This document shows, piece after piece, positions 24,331 through 32,905 of a DNA stretch of 39,830 bases. The stretch spans positions 1-39,830 of the forward strand of contig JAQUZN010000008.1 in assembly GCA_028691315.1 (NCBI GenBank), read 5' to 3'. Within the stretch, counting starts at the first letter, position 1; each line of letters opens with the position of its first letter. Source of the DNA: Candidatus Izemoplasmatales bacterium. Lineage in GTDB: Bacteria > Bacillota_I > Bacilli_A > Izemoplasmatales > Hujiaoplasmataceae. The position numbers were made by a program, and so were the translations under genes. Below the pieces are notes generated by a model. That model saw nothing but the letters and a program-made list of their open reading frames with translations. It ran no database searches and was not told the origin of the DNA.

Positions 24331-25695
24331 ATGGAAAGAAAAGTTCCGCAGAACATTGAAGCCGAACAAGCTGTGCTTGGAGCTGTGTTCTTTGACCAAA
24401 TGGTAATGAAAACCATCATTGATAAATTACAAGAAGAAGATTTCTATTCCCCAAATCACCAGGTGATTTTCAAGGTCATGAAGTCTTTATTTCAGGATGG
24501 AATTTCCATTGACTATACAACTTTATCTGACCGCCTTGAAAATCAAAGTAATTTAGTAAAAGCGGGTGGAATTGAATATATCACCGGTTTAATTGATGCC
24601 GTTCCTTCGATAGCAAATTTACTGAATTACATTAATATTGTTAAAGATAAATCAATCGTAAGAAAAATCCAAGATTCTTGTCGTAGAATTATTGAAGATT
24701 CTTATGTAACTGAAAATACACCAGATTTTATCGATGATGTAGAAAAAGATATCATCGCTATTACCAAAGAAAAAAGAACCACAGATTTTAAACAAGTTGG
24801 TGAAATTGCAGCTTTACAAGTTGAAAAGATTGCTGAACAAGCACAAATCGGTAGTTCGGTAACTGGTCTTGACACCAAGTACCATGAATTAAACAAATAT
24901 ACACTTGGTTTACAGCCTTCAGATTTATTAATTGTTGCGGCCCGTCCTTCGATGGGAAAAACCGCATTTGCCTTAAATCTTGCCTTAAATGTTGCGAAGA
25001 ATTCAGATAAACCACATGTAGCTTTCTTTAGTTTAGAAATGGGTGTTGACCAGCTTGTTATGCGTTTACTTAGCTGTCAAGCACAGGTCGATAGTTTTAG
25101 AATGCGTCAAGGTTTACTATCAAGTCAAGAATGGGAAAAAATCCATTATGCAGTTGATGCTTTATCATCGCTAAATATGTATTTCGATGATTCGGGAACA
25201 GTTAACGTTTTGGACCTTCGTAGTAAATGCCGAAAGTTAAAACAAGATGATAAACTAGATTTAATTGTCGTTGACTACTTACAATTATTAAGTGGATCTA
25301 AACATAATCAAGCAAACCGTGTTCAAGAAGTATCCGAAATTAGCCGTGTGCTAAAAGAGACAGCAAGAGAATTGAAAGTACCGGTGGTCGCTTTATCACA
25401 GTTATCAAGGTCTATCGAACAAAGAAAAGAAAAACAACCAGTCATGGCCGACTTAAGAGAATCAGGATCAATTGAACAAGATGCGGATATCATTATGTTC
25501 TTATATCGCGAAGATTATTATGAAGAAAACACGACAAGAAAAAATCATGTCGATATTTCAATCGCTAAAAACAGATCTGGTACGATTGGTAAATTTGAAC
25601 TGCTATTTAATAAAAATATGTCTACGTTTAGTAATGTCCATACCTCATCATCAGGAGAAGCTTTTGAGAAAGACTCCTATGTAGAAGACATCTAG
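24331..25695 (+). CDS. dnaB: Replicative DNA helicase DnaB
   Basis: A 454-residue hexameric helicase (called DnaC in Bacillus). The N-terminal domain begins VPQNIEAEQAVLGAVFFD; the RecA-like C-terminal domain has Walker A ARPSMGKTAF near residue 203, the Walker B region LIVVDYLQLLSG and the KNRSGTIG tail. The start is the ATG at 24331 after GGAGG; the frame opens four codons earlier at a TTG overlapping that site. There is no intein. It forms an operon with gdpP-rplI, an order conserved in Bacillota. Confidence 0.96.
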   Translation: MERKVPQNIEAEQAVLGAVFFDQMVMKTIIDKLQEEDFYSPNHQVIFKVMKSLFQDGISIDYTTLSDRLENQSNLVKAGGIEYITGLIDAVPSIANLLNYINIVKDKSIVRKIQDSCRRIIEDSYVTENTPDFIDDVEKDIIAITKEKRTTDFKQVGEIAALQVEKIAEQAQIGSSVTGLDTKYHELNKYTLGLQPSDLLIVAARPSMGKTAFALNLALNVAKNSDKPHVAFFSLEMGVDQLVMRLLSCQAQVDSFRMRQGLLSSQEWEKIHYAVDALSSLNMYFDDSGTVNVLDLRSKCRKLKQDDKLDLIVVDYLQLLSGSKHNQANRVQEVSEISRVLKETARELKVPVVALSQLSRSIEQRKEKQPVMADLRESGSIEQDADIIMFLYREDYYEENTTRKNHVDISIAKNRSGTIGKFELLFNKNMSTFSNVHTSSSGEAFEKDSYVEDI

Positions 25696-25716
25696 CAGTC
25701 TAGGGACTGTTTTTTG
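25695..25716 (+). terminator. Probable terminator after dnaB
   Basis: Five-bp stem CAGTC/GACTG plus one G-T pair, TAGG loop, followed by seven T, starting at the dnaB stop. The stem is short, so read-through into prfA is possible. Confidence 0.55.
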
Positions 25717-25763
25717 TTTGATTTAAAATGGAATAAAATAAATGTTAGAGGAGAAATATATAT

Positions 25764-26834
25764 ATGTTAAGTGAAAGATTAGATCAAATCGAGTTGCGTT
25801 TTGAAGAAGTCAATAAACAATTGATGGATCCAAACAATTCAACCGATGTTAAAAAAATTACTTCGTTATCAAAAGAATTAAGACAACTTGAAAAAATGGT
25901 TGTTAAATATCGTGAGTATAAAACATTATTACAAGAAGCGATAGATTTAAAAGAAATGGTTAAAGAATCTGAGGGGGACATTCTTGAAATGGCTGAAATG
26001 GAACTAGAATCCATCCATGAAAGAATTCATCTATTAGAAGAAGAATTACACTTGCTTTTAATCCCTAAGGATCCAAACGATGAAAAGAATGTTATTGTTG
26101 AAATTAGAGGTGCCGCAGGTGGAGATGAAGCAAATATCTTCGCAGGTGACCTATTTAGAATGTATAATAAATTTGCTGAGTCCAAAGGTTGGAAAGTGGA
26201 AATGTTATACGCAGATCCACAAGAAGCAGGTGGATTTTCCCAAATAGAGTTTATGATTAGTGGCGACTCTGTATATTCATATATGAAATATGAGTCTGGT
26301 GTTCACCGCGTTCAAAGGGTTCCATTAACTGAATCAGCAGGTAGAATTCATACTTCTACATCAACTGTTTTAGTGGTACCTGAAGCAGAAGAATTCGAAT
26401 ATGATGTCGATATGGCAGATATTCGCGTAGATACATTTTGTTCAAGTGGACCTGGCGGACAATCAGTTAATACGACAAAATCAGCCGTAAGATTAACCCA
26501 TGAGCCAACAGGAACGGTTGTTCAATGTCAAGATGGAAAAAGTCAACACGAAAATAAAGCTTCTGCTTTGAAAATCTTAAGATCGAGATTATATGACAGG
26601 ATGCTACAAGAAAAACTGGATAAAGAAGGCGAAGAAAGAAAAAGTAAGATTGGATCTGGTGATCGTTCCGAAAAAATCAGAACCTATAATTATCCACAAA
26701 ACCGGATCACAGATCACCGAATTAATTTTACAATTCAACAGCTTGATCGCATTATTGATGGTCGTTTGGACCCGGTAATCGAAGCGTTAATTGCAGAAGA
26801 GCAAAAACGAAAGCTATCGAAAGTAGAAGAATAA
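25764..26834 (+). CDS. prfA: Peptide chain release factor 1
   Basis: A 356-residue RF1 that terminates translation at UAA and UAG. The catalytic GGQ is in SSGPGGQSVNTTKSAV near residue 229 and RVPLTESAGRIHTST covers the codon-recognition region (the PxT-type motif). Length is standard. GAGGAG lies 10 bases before the ATG. Its stop overlaps the prmC start by one base (TAATG), so translation is coupled to the enzyme that methylates it. Confidence 0.95.
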   Translation: MLSERLDQIELRFEEVNKQLMDPNNSTDVKKITSLSKELRQLEKMVVKYREYKTLLQEAIDLKEMVKESEGDILEMAEMELESIHERIHLLEEELHLLLIPKDPNDEKNVIVEIRGAAGGDEANIFAGDLFRMYNKFAESKGWKVEMLYADPQEAGGFSQIEFMISGDSVYSYMKYESGVHRVQRVPLTESAGRIHTSTSTVLVVPEAEEFEYDVDMADIRVDTFCSSGPGGQSVNTTKSAVRLTHEPTGTVVQCQDGKSQHENKASALKILRSRLYDRMLQEKLDKEGEERKSKIGSGDRSEKIRTYNYPQNRITDHRINFTIQQLDRIIDGRLDPVIEALIAEEQKRKLSKVEE

Positions 26835-27679
26835 TGGCGACATATCAATCAGCCTTAAAACAAGCGGAAAAACTATCAAGGGCGAATCATCTAGAAGCTT
26901 CCGCTGCGAAACTTTTGTTACTACATTTTTCGAAACTTGAACCAACAGAGTTATATTTAAAATTCACAGAAGAGATGCCAGAAGAGACAAGATTAGAATT
27001 TGAAAAGGGACTCCATTCATATGTTTATGACGGACTTCCCGTTCAATATATTTTAGGGTATGTGTATTTTTATGGATATAAATTTTTAGTCGACAAAAAC
27101 GTATTAATCCCAAGGTTTGAAACCGAAGAGTTAGTCGCTAATGTATTAATTGAGTATGACCGTTTATTTGATGGAAAACCAGTTAAAATTGTTGATATAG
27201 GAACTGGTAGTGGGTGTTTAGCCATTGCCTTAAAATTAGAAGAACAGAAATTTGAAATGTATGCATCAGACATTTCGCTTGAAGCCTTATCTGTAGCGAA
27301 AAAAAACGCGCTATCGTTAAATACTCAGGTTACTTTTATCGATGGTGATATGTTAAAACCATTTGCAGGTATGAAGTTTGACATTATTGTTTCTAATCCA
27401 CCATATATTCCTGTTTCTGAAGAAGTTGCAAAAATTATTTCTAACAATGAACCGCATATTGCTTTATATGGCGGAGATAATGGTTTGAAATTTTATGAAG
27501 AGATTTTAAAAAACGCAAAATCAATTCTAAATGAAAAATCGATGATTGCATTTGAACATGGATTTGATAAAGCAAATGAGTTAACTGTAATGGCTAAAAC
27601 GTATTTTCCTGATGCTCAAGTTTTCACAATAAAAGACATGCAAGGAAAAGATCGAATGACTTTTATAATAAATAACTAG
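26834..27679 (+). CDS. prmC: Release factor glutamine methyltransferase
   Basis: A 281-residue SAM-dependent methyltransferase (HemK/PrmC) that methylates the Gln of GGQ in release factors. Seen: the helical N-terminal domain, IPRFETEELV (motif before the catalytic domain), the SAM-binding VDIGTGSGCLAIAL near residue 120 and the catalytic SNPPYIP near 185. It follows prfA directly, the usual arrangement in Bacillota. Confidence 0.95.
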   Translation: MATYQSALKQAEKLSRANHLEASAAKLLLLHFSKLEPTELYLKFTEEMPEETRLEFEKGLHSYVYDGLPVQYILGYVYFYGYKFLVDKNVLIPRFETEELVANVLIEYDRLFDGKPVKIVDIGTGSGCLAIALKLEEQKFEMYASDISLEALSVAKKNALSLNTQVTFIDGDMLKPFAGMKFDIIVSNPPYIPVSEEVAKIISNNEPHIALYGGDNGLKFYEEILKNAKSILNEKSMIAFEHGFDKANELTVMAKTYFPDAQVFTIKDMQGKDRMTFIINN

Positions 27680-27709
27680 ACCAACGAAATTCGTTGGTTT
27701 TCCTTTTTA
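27680..27709 (+). terminator. Terminator of prfA-prmC
   Basis: Eight-bp stem ACCAACGA/TCGTTGGT with a 3-base loop, followed by a T-rich tract, directly after the stop codon. Confidence 0.85.
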
Positions 27710-27769
27710 ATATTGTCATTATTTAAAGTGATTTTTTATACTTGAATACTCTTAAAAGGGGTTTACCTA

Positions 27770-27778
27770 TGATATAAT
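27770..27778 (+). promoter_or_regulatory. Extended -10 promoter of the metallopeptidase/GyrI/ankyrin cluster
   Basis: TATG-A-TATAAT: exact -10 (27773-27778) with TG extension and only a poor -35. Confidence 0.6.
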
Positions 27779-27815
27779 TAAGATACATTGCCGATATTAT
27801 ATCTATGGAGCGAAT

Positions 27816-28361
27816 ATGATAGACATTACACAAAAACAATTAGATAATCAAGAGATAGCTCTGATGGGTATTAAAATTGCAAGTGAATTATTACATATCA
27901 GTAGCGTTTGTACAGATTTTTTAGGTGAAGATTTTTTTGGAGGTAAACAAATTAGTTCTTTATTTATCCCCAGCATTTATAAAATCGTTTTTAACACCCT
28001 TTGGATGGAAAAAGTAAATATGGAAGAAGTATTAGCATCAGCTTTCCATGAAACAAGACATGCATATCAAAAAAGATGCGTTGATTTTCGAAATCGTAAT
28101 GACTTTAAAGAGGATAAGGAAACGATTAATCTTTGGGAAAATGAATTTTGGGATTATGCTATTCCAAAAGATGGTACCAAATGTAATGAATCTTATTTGC
28201 ACCAATCAATTGAAATCGATGCGATTGCGTTTAGTCATATGTTATTGCTTCATCTGTTTTCGATAAAAACGGTGATTCCCAAGAGTGTTAAGGATCAGGT
28301 TATAGAAAGAATAGCCGATATTCAAATAAGTCCTTTGTGGAGAGGTTTGAAAAATGATTGA
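27816..28361 (+). CDS. Predicted zincin-like metallopeptidase, HExxH type
   Basis: A 181-residue soluble protein of unrecognised family. Residues 78-82 read HETRH, within SAFHETRHAYQ, and about 50 residues later comes EIDAIAFSHMLL, whose Glu could be the third zinc ligand as in HExxH...E metallopeptidases. There is no signal peptide, so it would act in the cytoplasm. It is the first gene of its cluster and ends in TGA, overlapping the next start by 8 bases. Assignment rests on the motif pair alone; substrate unknown. Confidence 0.65.
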   Translation: MIDITQKQLDNQEIALMGIKIASELLHISSVCTDFLGEDFFGGKQISSLFIPSIYKIVFNTLWMEKVNMEEVLASAFHETRHAYQKRCVDFRNRNDFKEDKETINLWENEFWDYAIPKDGTKCNESYLHQSIEIDAIAFSHMLLLHLFSIKTVIPKSVKDQVIERIADIQISPLWRGLKND

Positions 28362-28959
28362 CTATACTAAAAGCCCAATATATAAGCAAAAAACAGAAGT
28401 AACTACAATAAAAATGTCTCCTTATAATGCAATTTGTATCAAAGGTACCGGTGATCCCAATCTACCGCTATTTAGTGAGAAAGTTGCCGCTTTATACAAG
28501 GTTGCTTACTTGTTGAAAATGGCACCAAGAAAGGGTATAATTATCCCAGCGTATGAAGAATTTAAAGTATTTCCTTTAGAAGGCGTATGGGATTTGACTG
28601 ATATAGGAAAACAAAAACCAATTTTTCAAAAATTTGATTTTGTTTATACTTTGATGATTCGTCAACCAGACTTCATTTCAAAAGCAGTATTTGATATGGT
28701 TATTTCTTTTCATCAAAAAAATATAAGTGAAAGTACCAAAGAAGTTTATTTTGAAGAAATAGTTGAAGGAAATGTAGTTCAAATATTACACATCGGGTCT
28801 TATGATGATGAACCTAGAAGCTTTGATGTATTAAAAGCATATTTATGTGAAAACCATTTATCTAGAAGAACACTTGATCATAAAGAAATCTATTTAAGTG
28901 ATGCTAGAAAAACAGACCCAAGTAAACAAAAAACAATCTTACGGTATTTTATCTTTTAA
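28354..28959 (+). CDS. GyrI-like small-molecule-binding domain protein
   Basis: A 201-residue protein resembling stand-alone GyrI-like (SOUL/AraC effector-binding fold) proteins of Bacillota. Typical features are the opening YKQKTEVTTIKM, the CIKGTGDPN segment with P..F..K....Y, WDLTD in the middle and the ILHIGSYDDEPRSF strand near residue 148, followed by a YLSDARKTDPSKQKTILRY tail. Related domains bind small hydrophobic ligands; some hydrolyse cyclopropanoid toxins. It overlaps the metallopeptidase gene by 8 bases and is followed 14 bases later by the ankyrin gene, so the three are co-translated. Confidence 0.8.
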   Translation: MIDYTKSPIYKQKTEVTTIKMSPYNAICIKGTGDPNLPLFSEKVAALYKVAYLLKMAPRKGIIIPAYEEFKVFPLEGVWDLTDIGKQKPIFQKFDFVYTLMIRQPDFISKAVFDMVISFHQKNISESTKEVYFEEIVEGNVVQILHIGSYDDEPRSFDVLKAYLCENHLSRRTLDHKEIYLSDARKTDPSKQKTILRYFIF

Positions 28960-28973
28960 ATGAAAGGATTTCT

Positions 28974-30767
28974 ATGGCCAAATCAACACATGAACAAAAA
29001 TTAATTGATTTCATTAAAAAAGGAAACTATGATTTTAGTGAGCCTTTTTTAGTTCCGCTATATATCGTATCAAATCTTAAGGACTATACTTTTAATGGAA
29101 TTGAAGAAGAAGATATTATTGGAAATTACTTATTTGATTCAAATCAAATTGATGTTAGTTTAGAAATGATGCCACAAGATATTTTTGACAAAATTGAAAA
29201 GTTATCAAGTGAACAAAAAGACTATTTAATTCCGAGATTACCTAAATTTCATTTTCCACTATCCATCTATTTATATCAAGCTTTATTAGATCCTTCGCAC
29301 AGGGAAATGCCTGTGGACGATGAACTCACCCAAATGGTGAAGTTGCCTGTTCTATTTAGTGTTTTGGTAAGAGAATTGTTTTTAAAAGATCGCTTGGAAA
29401 TGACAGATGTTATCAATGATTTATTTCAAGATGACAATGCCCACTTATTTAAAGCATATTTTTATGATGGGGACATTCAAATCGGTATTCAAACATATCA
29501 CCAAGAGTCCTTACAGCACATTGCAGCCAAATCAAATGCGCCTAAAATTCTACAATTTTTAATAGACGAAGGTGCAGATGTAGATGAAATGGATTATTAT
29601 GGAAATACGCCATTAATGTTTGCATGTTTTAGCGGGTTTAAAGAAGTATTTGATGTGCTAAGAGAAAATGACGCTGATTTTGATTTAGAAAATGACGACA
29701 GAATTAAGCCAATCGAATCTGTTATTATATCTGAAAATCCTGATTTTATGGATTACTTAATTGATGATTTGGGATATAAAGGAACAGATTTTATTCACAA
29801 GTTATCTGTTATAACTTGTCTTGAGGACAATTATACTCTATGTTTAAAACGACTGATTGAAAAAGAGTTAATTGACCCTAATATTCCTTTTTTGAGTGGA
29901 CAAACCTTATTTCATTTGGCGCTCGAATTAGACAATCAAGAGTTTGCATCCTATTTGTTTAATCTGAAGACATTTGATCCTAACATGACTTTTGATGACG
30001 GATATTCTTTGCTTTTTCAACTGATTAAGATGAATCAAAAGCACTTTATTAAAGATTTAGTGAAAAATGGCGTTGATATCTTTACCACAACCAAAGATGG
30101 ACTAGGTTTACTGGAGTTATGCGCAAAGCACAACAATTATGAGCTCTTTTTGTACTTTATTGATTGCGGACTGCCTTACGTTAGACATTTGCCTAAATTA
30201 ATTGAGATTAGTAGCCTTATTCCGTGTAAGGAAATCTTATATTTCCTTCAAGGAGAACATGTGAATATGAATTTCATTATCAAAAATAAAATTACTCCAT
30301 TTTTAAATATCATTGCGAAGAATGATGAAGAATTAACCCGTAATTTTGTAGGAGATATTGATCCAGTATTTCATAATGAACATGAAATTCCTTTATTGAT
30401 AGATCCAACTTTTTATAATAATGAAGAACTGACAAAAACATTACTAGATATGAACATTGATCCTAATATTCCAGTAAGGACTAAAAGAACAGAATATTAT
30501 CCGATTTTAAATGCAATTCATCATCATAATTTAGCAATCGTTCAAATGTTAGTTGAAGCAGGCGCAAATGTGAATGTGAAGTATAATTCGGTTTTAACTC
30601 CCTTAAGCCTTGCAAAACAAAAAAAGAATAAGCAAAATGATATTGTGTCTTACTTGAAATCAAAAGGCGCAAAAGGAATTTCTCCTGTATATATGTTATT
30701 TATGCTTATTTTTGTGGGAGCATTAGTTATTACCTATTTTTTACTTCATAGTTTTGGAGTGGTATAA
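28974..30767 (+). CDS. Ankyrin-repeat protein with a C-terminal membrane anchor
   Basis: A 597-residue protein. Ankyrin repeats start near residue 180 (LQHIAAKSNAPKILQFLIDE, then GNTPLMFACFSGFKEVFDVL). Degenerate repeats run through the middle, and a clear one lies near 520-560 (HHNLAIVQMLVEAGANVN). One hydrophobic helix near residues 575-595 ends the protein, so the repeats should face the cytoplasm on a tail anchor. The N-terminal 170 residues are helical and unrecognised. Ankyrin proteins bind other proteins and are unusual in small low-GC genomes. It is the third gene of the cluster, with an AAAGGA site before the ATG. Its partner is unknown. Confidence 0.75.
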   Translation: MAKSTHEQKLIDFIKKGNYDFSEPFLVPLYIVSNLKDYTFNGIEEEDIIGNYLFDSNQIDVSLEMMPQDIFDKIEKLSSEQKDYLIPRLPKFHFPLSIYLYQALLDPSHREMPVDDELTQMVKLPVLFSVLVRELFLKDRLEMTDVINDLFQDDNAHLFKAYFYDGDIQIGIQTYHQESLQHIAAKSNAPKILQFLIDEGADVDEMDYYGNTPLMFACFSGFKEVFDVLRENDADFDLENDDRIKPIESVIISENPDFMDYLIDDLGYKGTDFIHKLSVITCLEDNYTLCLKRLIEKELIDPNIPFLSGQTLFHLALELDNQEFASYLFNLKTFDPNMTFDDGYSLLFQLIKMNQKHFIKDLVKNGVDIFTTTKDGLGLLELCAKHNNYELFLYFIDCGLPYVRHLPKLIEISSLIPCKEILYFLQGEHVNMNFIIKNKITPFLNIIAKNDEELTRNFVGDIDPVFHNEHEIPLLIDPTFYNNEELTKTLLDMNIDPNIPVRTKRTEYYPILNAIHHHNLAIVQMLVEAGANVNVKYNSVLTPLSLAKQKKNKQNDIVSYLKSKGAKGISPVYMLFMLIFVGALVITYFLLHSFGVV

Positions 30768-30841
30768 ATACGCCTGAAGACATTTGATGATTCTGCTTTT
30801 TTTGCTAAAGATAATCCGCTAATTAAACTGAAAAGAGGATG

Positions 30842-31382
30842 ATGAAAATATTTGAAAATAAGACGATTTTAAACGAAGAATTACATGTAAAGGCCGCATT
30901 AATGATTAAAAACAAATATCAACTCCTGTTTTTATATGTTCTGTCCATTTTTGTCATTATTACAGGTGTAATTTTGATTGTAATGGAAAATGAATTTGGG
31001 CTATTCTTTTACAGCTTTAGGGATTTTTCTCATGTTGTTCAATGTCTTGAAAATTAGCGAAAAAAAGTTAAAAAAATTATGGAAAAGGCAATATCTTCGT
31101 TACGAGTATTTCGATATTACATACCTTTTTGAAAAACAAGAAATTGTTGTCACAACAAAATCTCAAATTTCTTCATTAAGCATCCATATCGCTTATGATT
31201 CAATAAGAAAATTTATTGTTAAGGAAGATTATATTTTTATAGTAGTTTCATTTAATGAAGTGCATATTGTTGATAAACATGGGTTTGTTACAGGAAATGC
31301 TTCACAACTGATCAGGCTATTAGATAATTTAGGGATTAAAAGAGGTACATATTTACTTGTTTATAGGAGGTGTTTCGTATGA
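30842..31382 (+). pseudogene. YcxB-like membrane protein gene broken by a frameshift
   Basis: Two overlapping frames together look like one YcxB-like protein. The first (30842-31057) gives a cytoplasmic start and one membrane helix (LFLYVLSIFVIITGVILIVM). The second (open from 30990 to 31382) gives the second helix YSFTALGIFLMLFNVLKI and then the soluble domain with YEYFDITYLFEKQEIVVTT and a beta-rich tail. The join falls around 30985-31010, where runs of A and G occur; removing one base would restore a protein of about 180 residues. The second frame has no ribosome site of its own. Real mutation, sequencing error and independent translation cannot be separated here. Confidence 0.55.
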
Positions 31383-31753
31383 AAATTTTCAAAATGGCAG
31401 GACTTATCTATCTTGTTCTTGAAGGTGTACTTATGATTATGCTTTCTTTCGATGTTTTTCAACTGACACAGCATTCATTTTTTGAGTTGCTTGGTGGATT
31501 TTTATTGAGCGCTTTACCTGGTTTTGGGATCATACTCATTGTGATATTGTTAAGAAAAAAAATCTTATGGTTGGGTTTGATTATGGTGGCTATTTCAATA
31601 GGTATGTTAATTGGTTTTAATCTATATAGGGATATGAGTGAGAAACTCTTAACGATATTCACTTTGATTGTTCCACTTTTTATATTTGGATGCGGATTTG
31701 TTCTTAACGAGATCTTTTTGATGAAAAAAAACAAATCTACTTATCAAGAATAA
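31379..31753 (+). CDS. Small integral membrane protein (four helices), unknown function
   Basis: A 124-residue protein with four probable membrane segments (about residues 5-23, 35-57, 60-80 and 92-115). Its ATG at 31379 sits 8 bases after TAGGAGG and overlaps the stop of the YcxB-like frame by 4 bases (ATGA), so it is coupled to it. This suggests the upstream frame is, or recently was, translated. A GTG three codons earlier lies inside the ribosome site. Family not recognised. Confidence 0.65.
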   Translation: MKIFKMAGLIYLVLEGVLMIMLSFDVFQLTQHSFFELLGGFLLSALPGFGIILIVILLRKKILWLGLIMVAISIGMLIGFNLYRDMSEKLLTIFTLIVPLFIFGCGFVLNEIFLMKKNKSTYQE

Positions 31754-31858
31754 AATAAAACAAATTCCTGATAAATAATAATTTCTCTCTATCATCAGAG
31801 CGTAGGAAGTACATCCACAGGATTGTAAAGAGATATTTATATTACATTATTTTTTGTC

Positions 31859-31887
31859 CACAAAAATTTTGTGTTTTATGTTAAAAT
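31859..31887 (+). promoter_or_regulatory. Promoter and palindrome upstream of the DUF5662 gene
   Basis: Extended -10 TATG-T-TAAAAT (TG at 31879-31880, box 31882-31887), preceded by a perfect 15-base palindrome CACAAAAATTTTGTG at 31859-31873 in the -35 to spacer region. The palindrome could be an operator. Confidence 0.45.
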
Positions 31888-31933
31888 AGAAAATACGATA
31901 GACTAGGTTGATAACCCTTTTAAGGAGACGAGA

Positions 31934-32464
31934 ATGCATATCTTAGCGCACTTTATGACCATATCAAAACATCGACATCAAGTTCTAAAAAACTGCATTA
32001 AAGCCGGTATTTTTTGGCAAGGGCTCGTTCACGATTTGTCAAAATATAGTTTTGCGGAATTTAGTGTTGGGGCTATATATTATCAAAAAGATAAAAGTCC
32101 TAATGTGAAGGAACGTGAAACCTATGGCTACTCCAAAGCTTGGCTTCATCATCAAGGACGAAACAAACATCATTTTGAATATTGGCTAGATTATAGTCCG
32201 ATCGAAAAAAAACTTGCGCCTATTGAAATGCCAAGGAAGTACCTGATTGAAATGTTTTGTGACCGAGTCGCAGCTAGCAAAGTATATCAAGGTTCACTTT
32301 ATACAAATTCATCGCCTTTAAATTATTTTTTAAATAGCAAAGATCGGATCATGATGCATTCAAAAACGAAAGAAGACCTTGAGTTTCTACTTAGAATGTT
32401 AGAAAACGATGGAGAGAAAGCTGTATTTCGTTATATTAAAACCATTTACTCAAAACAAAAATAG
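31934..32464 (+). CDS. DUF5662 family protein
   Basis: A 176-residue soluble protein. The pattern KHRHQVLKNCIKAG, then GLVHDLSKYSFAEF near residue 36 and WLHHQGRNKHHFEYW near residue 72, is the conserved core of DUF5662; the paired His and HD residues suggest a metal-binding, HD-domain-like enzyme. Activity unknown. AAGGAGA lies before the ATG. Monocistronic with a strong terminator. Confidence 0.8.
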   Translation: MHILAHFMTISKHRHQVLKNCIKAGIFWQGLVHDLSKYSFAEFSVGAIYYQKDKSPNVKERETYGYSKAWLHHQGRNKHHFEYWLDYSPIEKKLAPIEMPRKYLIEMFCDRVAASKVYQGSLYTNSSPLNYFLNSKDRIMMHSKTKEDLEFLLRMLENDGEKAVFRYIKTIYSKQK

Positions 32465-32496
32465 AACTTTTTTTAATAAAAGTTCTATTTTTTTTA
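32458..32496 (+). terminator. Terminator of the DUF5662 gene
   Basis: Perfect 14-bp stem (32458-32471 with 32478-32491), TTTAAT loop and a continuing T run. Confidence 0.85.
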
Positions 32497-32523
32497 GAAT
32501 TTGAAATATTTAATATTATTATA

Positions 32524-32553
32524 TTGACAATAGTGTATGTCATACAGTATAAT
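32524..32553 (+). promoter_or_regulatory. Promoter of padR-HAAS with embedded palindromic operator
   Basis: TTGACA (32524-32529), 18-base spacer, TATAAT (32548-32553). The spacer holds a perfect 13-base palindrome TGTATGTCATACA (32534-32546), placed where a repressor would exclude polymerase. PadR sites are commonly palindromes of this TGTAT/ATACA kind. Confidence 0.75.
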
Positions 32554-32572
32554 AATAATCGAGGTGATAAAT

Positions 32573-32896
32573 ATGGACGAATCATTGATCCAAAGCTTAA
32601 GTTTAGAATTGAGAAGAGGGACTCAAGTTCTAGCGGTCTTGTCTCAACTTGATAAAATGCAATACGGATATTCTTTGCTTCAAGATTTAGTAGACAAAAA
32701 AGTGAATATTGAAGCGGGTACTTTATATCCGCTATTAAGAAGACTTGAAACACAAGGGATCCTTTCAAGTCAGTGGGATACATCAGAGTCAAGACCAAGA
32801 AAGTATTATACCTTGAGTGAAGATGGAAAAAATGTTTTTGATCGATTAAAAATTGAATGGTCAAATATTGTGACTGAAATGTCACAAATTCTATAG
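32573..32896 (+). CDS. PadR-family transcriptional regulator
   Basis: A 107-residue winged-helix repressor. LAVLSQLDKMQYGYSLLQDL, then GTLYPLLRRLETQGIL and SRPRKYYTLSEDGK are the hallmark helices and wing of PadR. The start is the ATG at 32573 after GAGGTGA; the frame is open 12 codons further back but only through the promoter. It is the first gene of a two-gene unit with the HAAS membrane protein. The palindrome in its own promoter suggests autorepression relieved by an unknown signal. Confidence 0.9.
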   Translation: MDESLIQSLSLELRRGTQVLAVLSQLDKMQYGYSLLQDLVDKKVNIEAGTLYPLLRRLETQGILSSQWDTSESRPRKYYTLSEDGKNVFDRLKIEWSNIVTEMSQIL

Positions 32897-32905
32897 GGGG
32901 AATGT

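Noticed and set aside
30768-30841. Coding-looking 22-residue stretch after the ankyrin stop codon, same frame
   Set aside because: It has no ATG, GTG or TTG start, only an ATA or CTG, and a weak ribosome site; probably chance or an old tail of the ankyrin gene.
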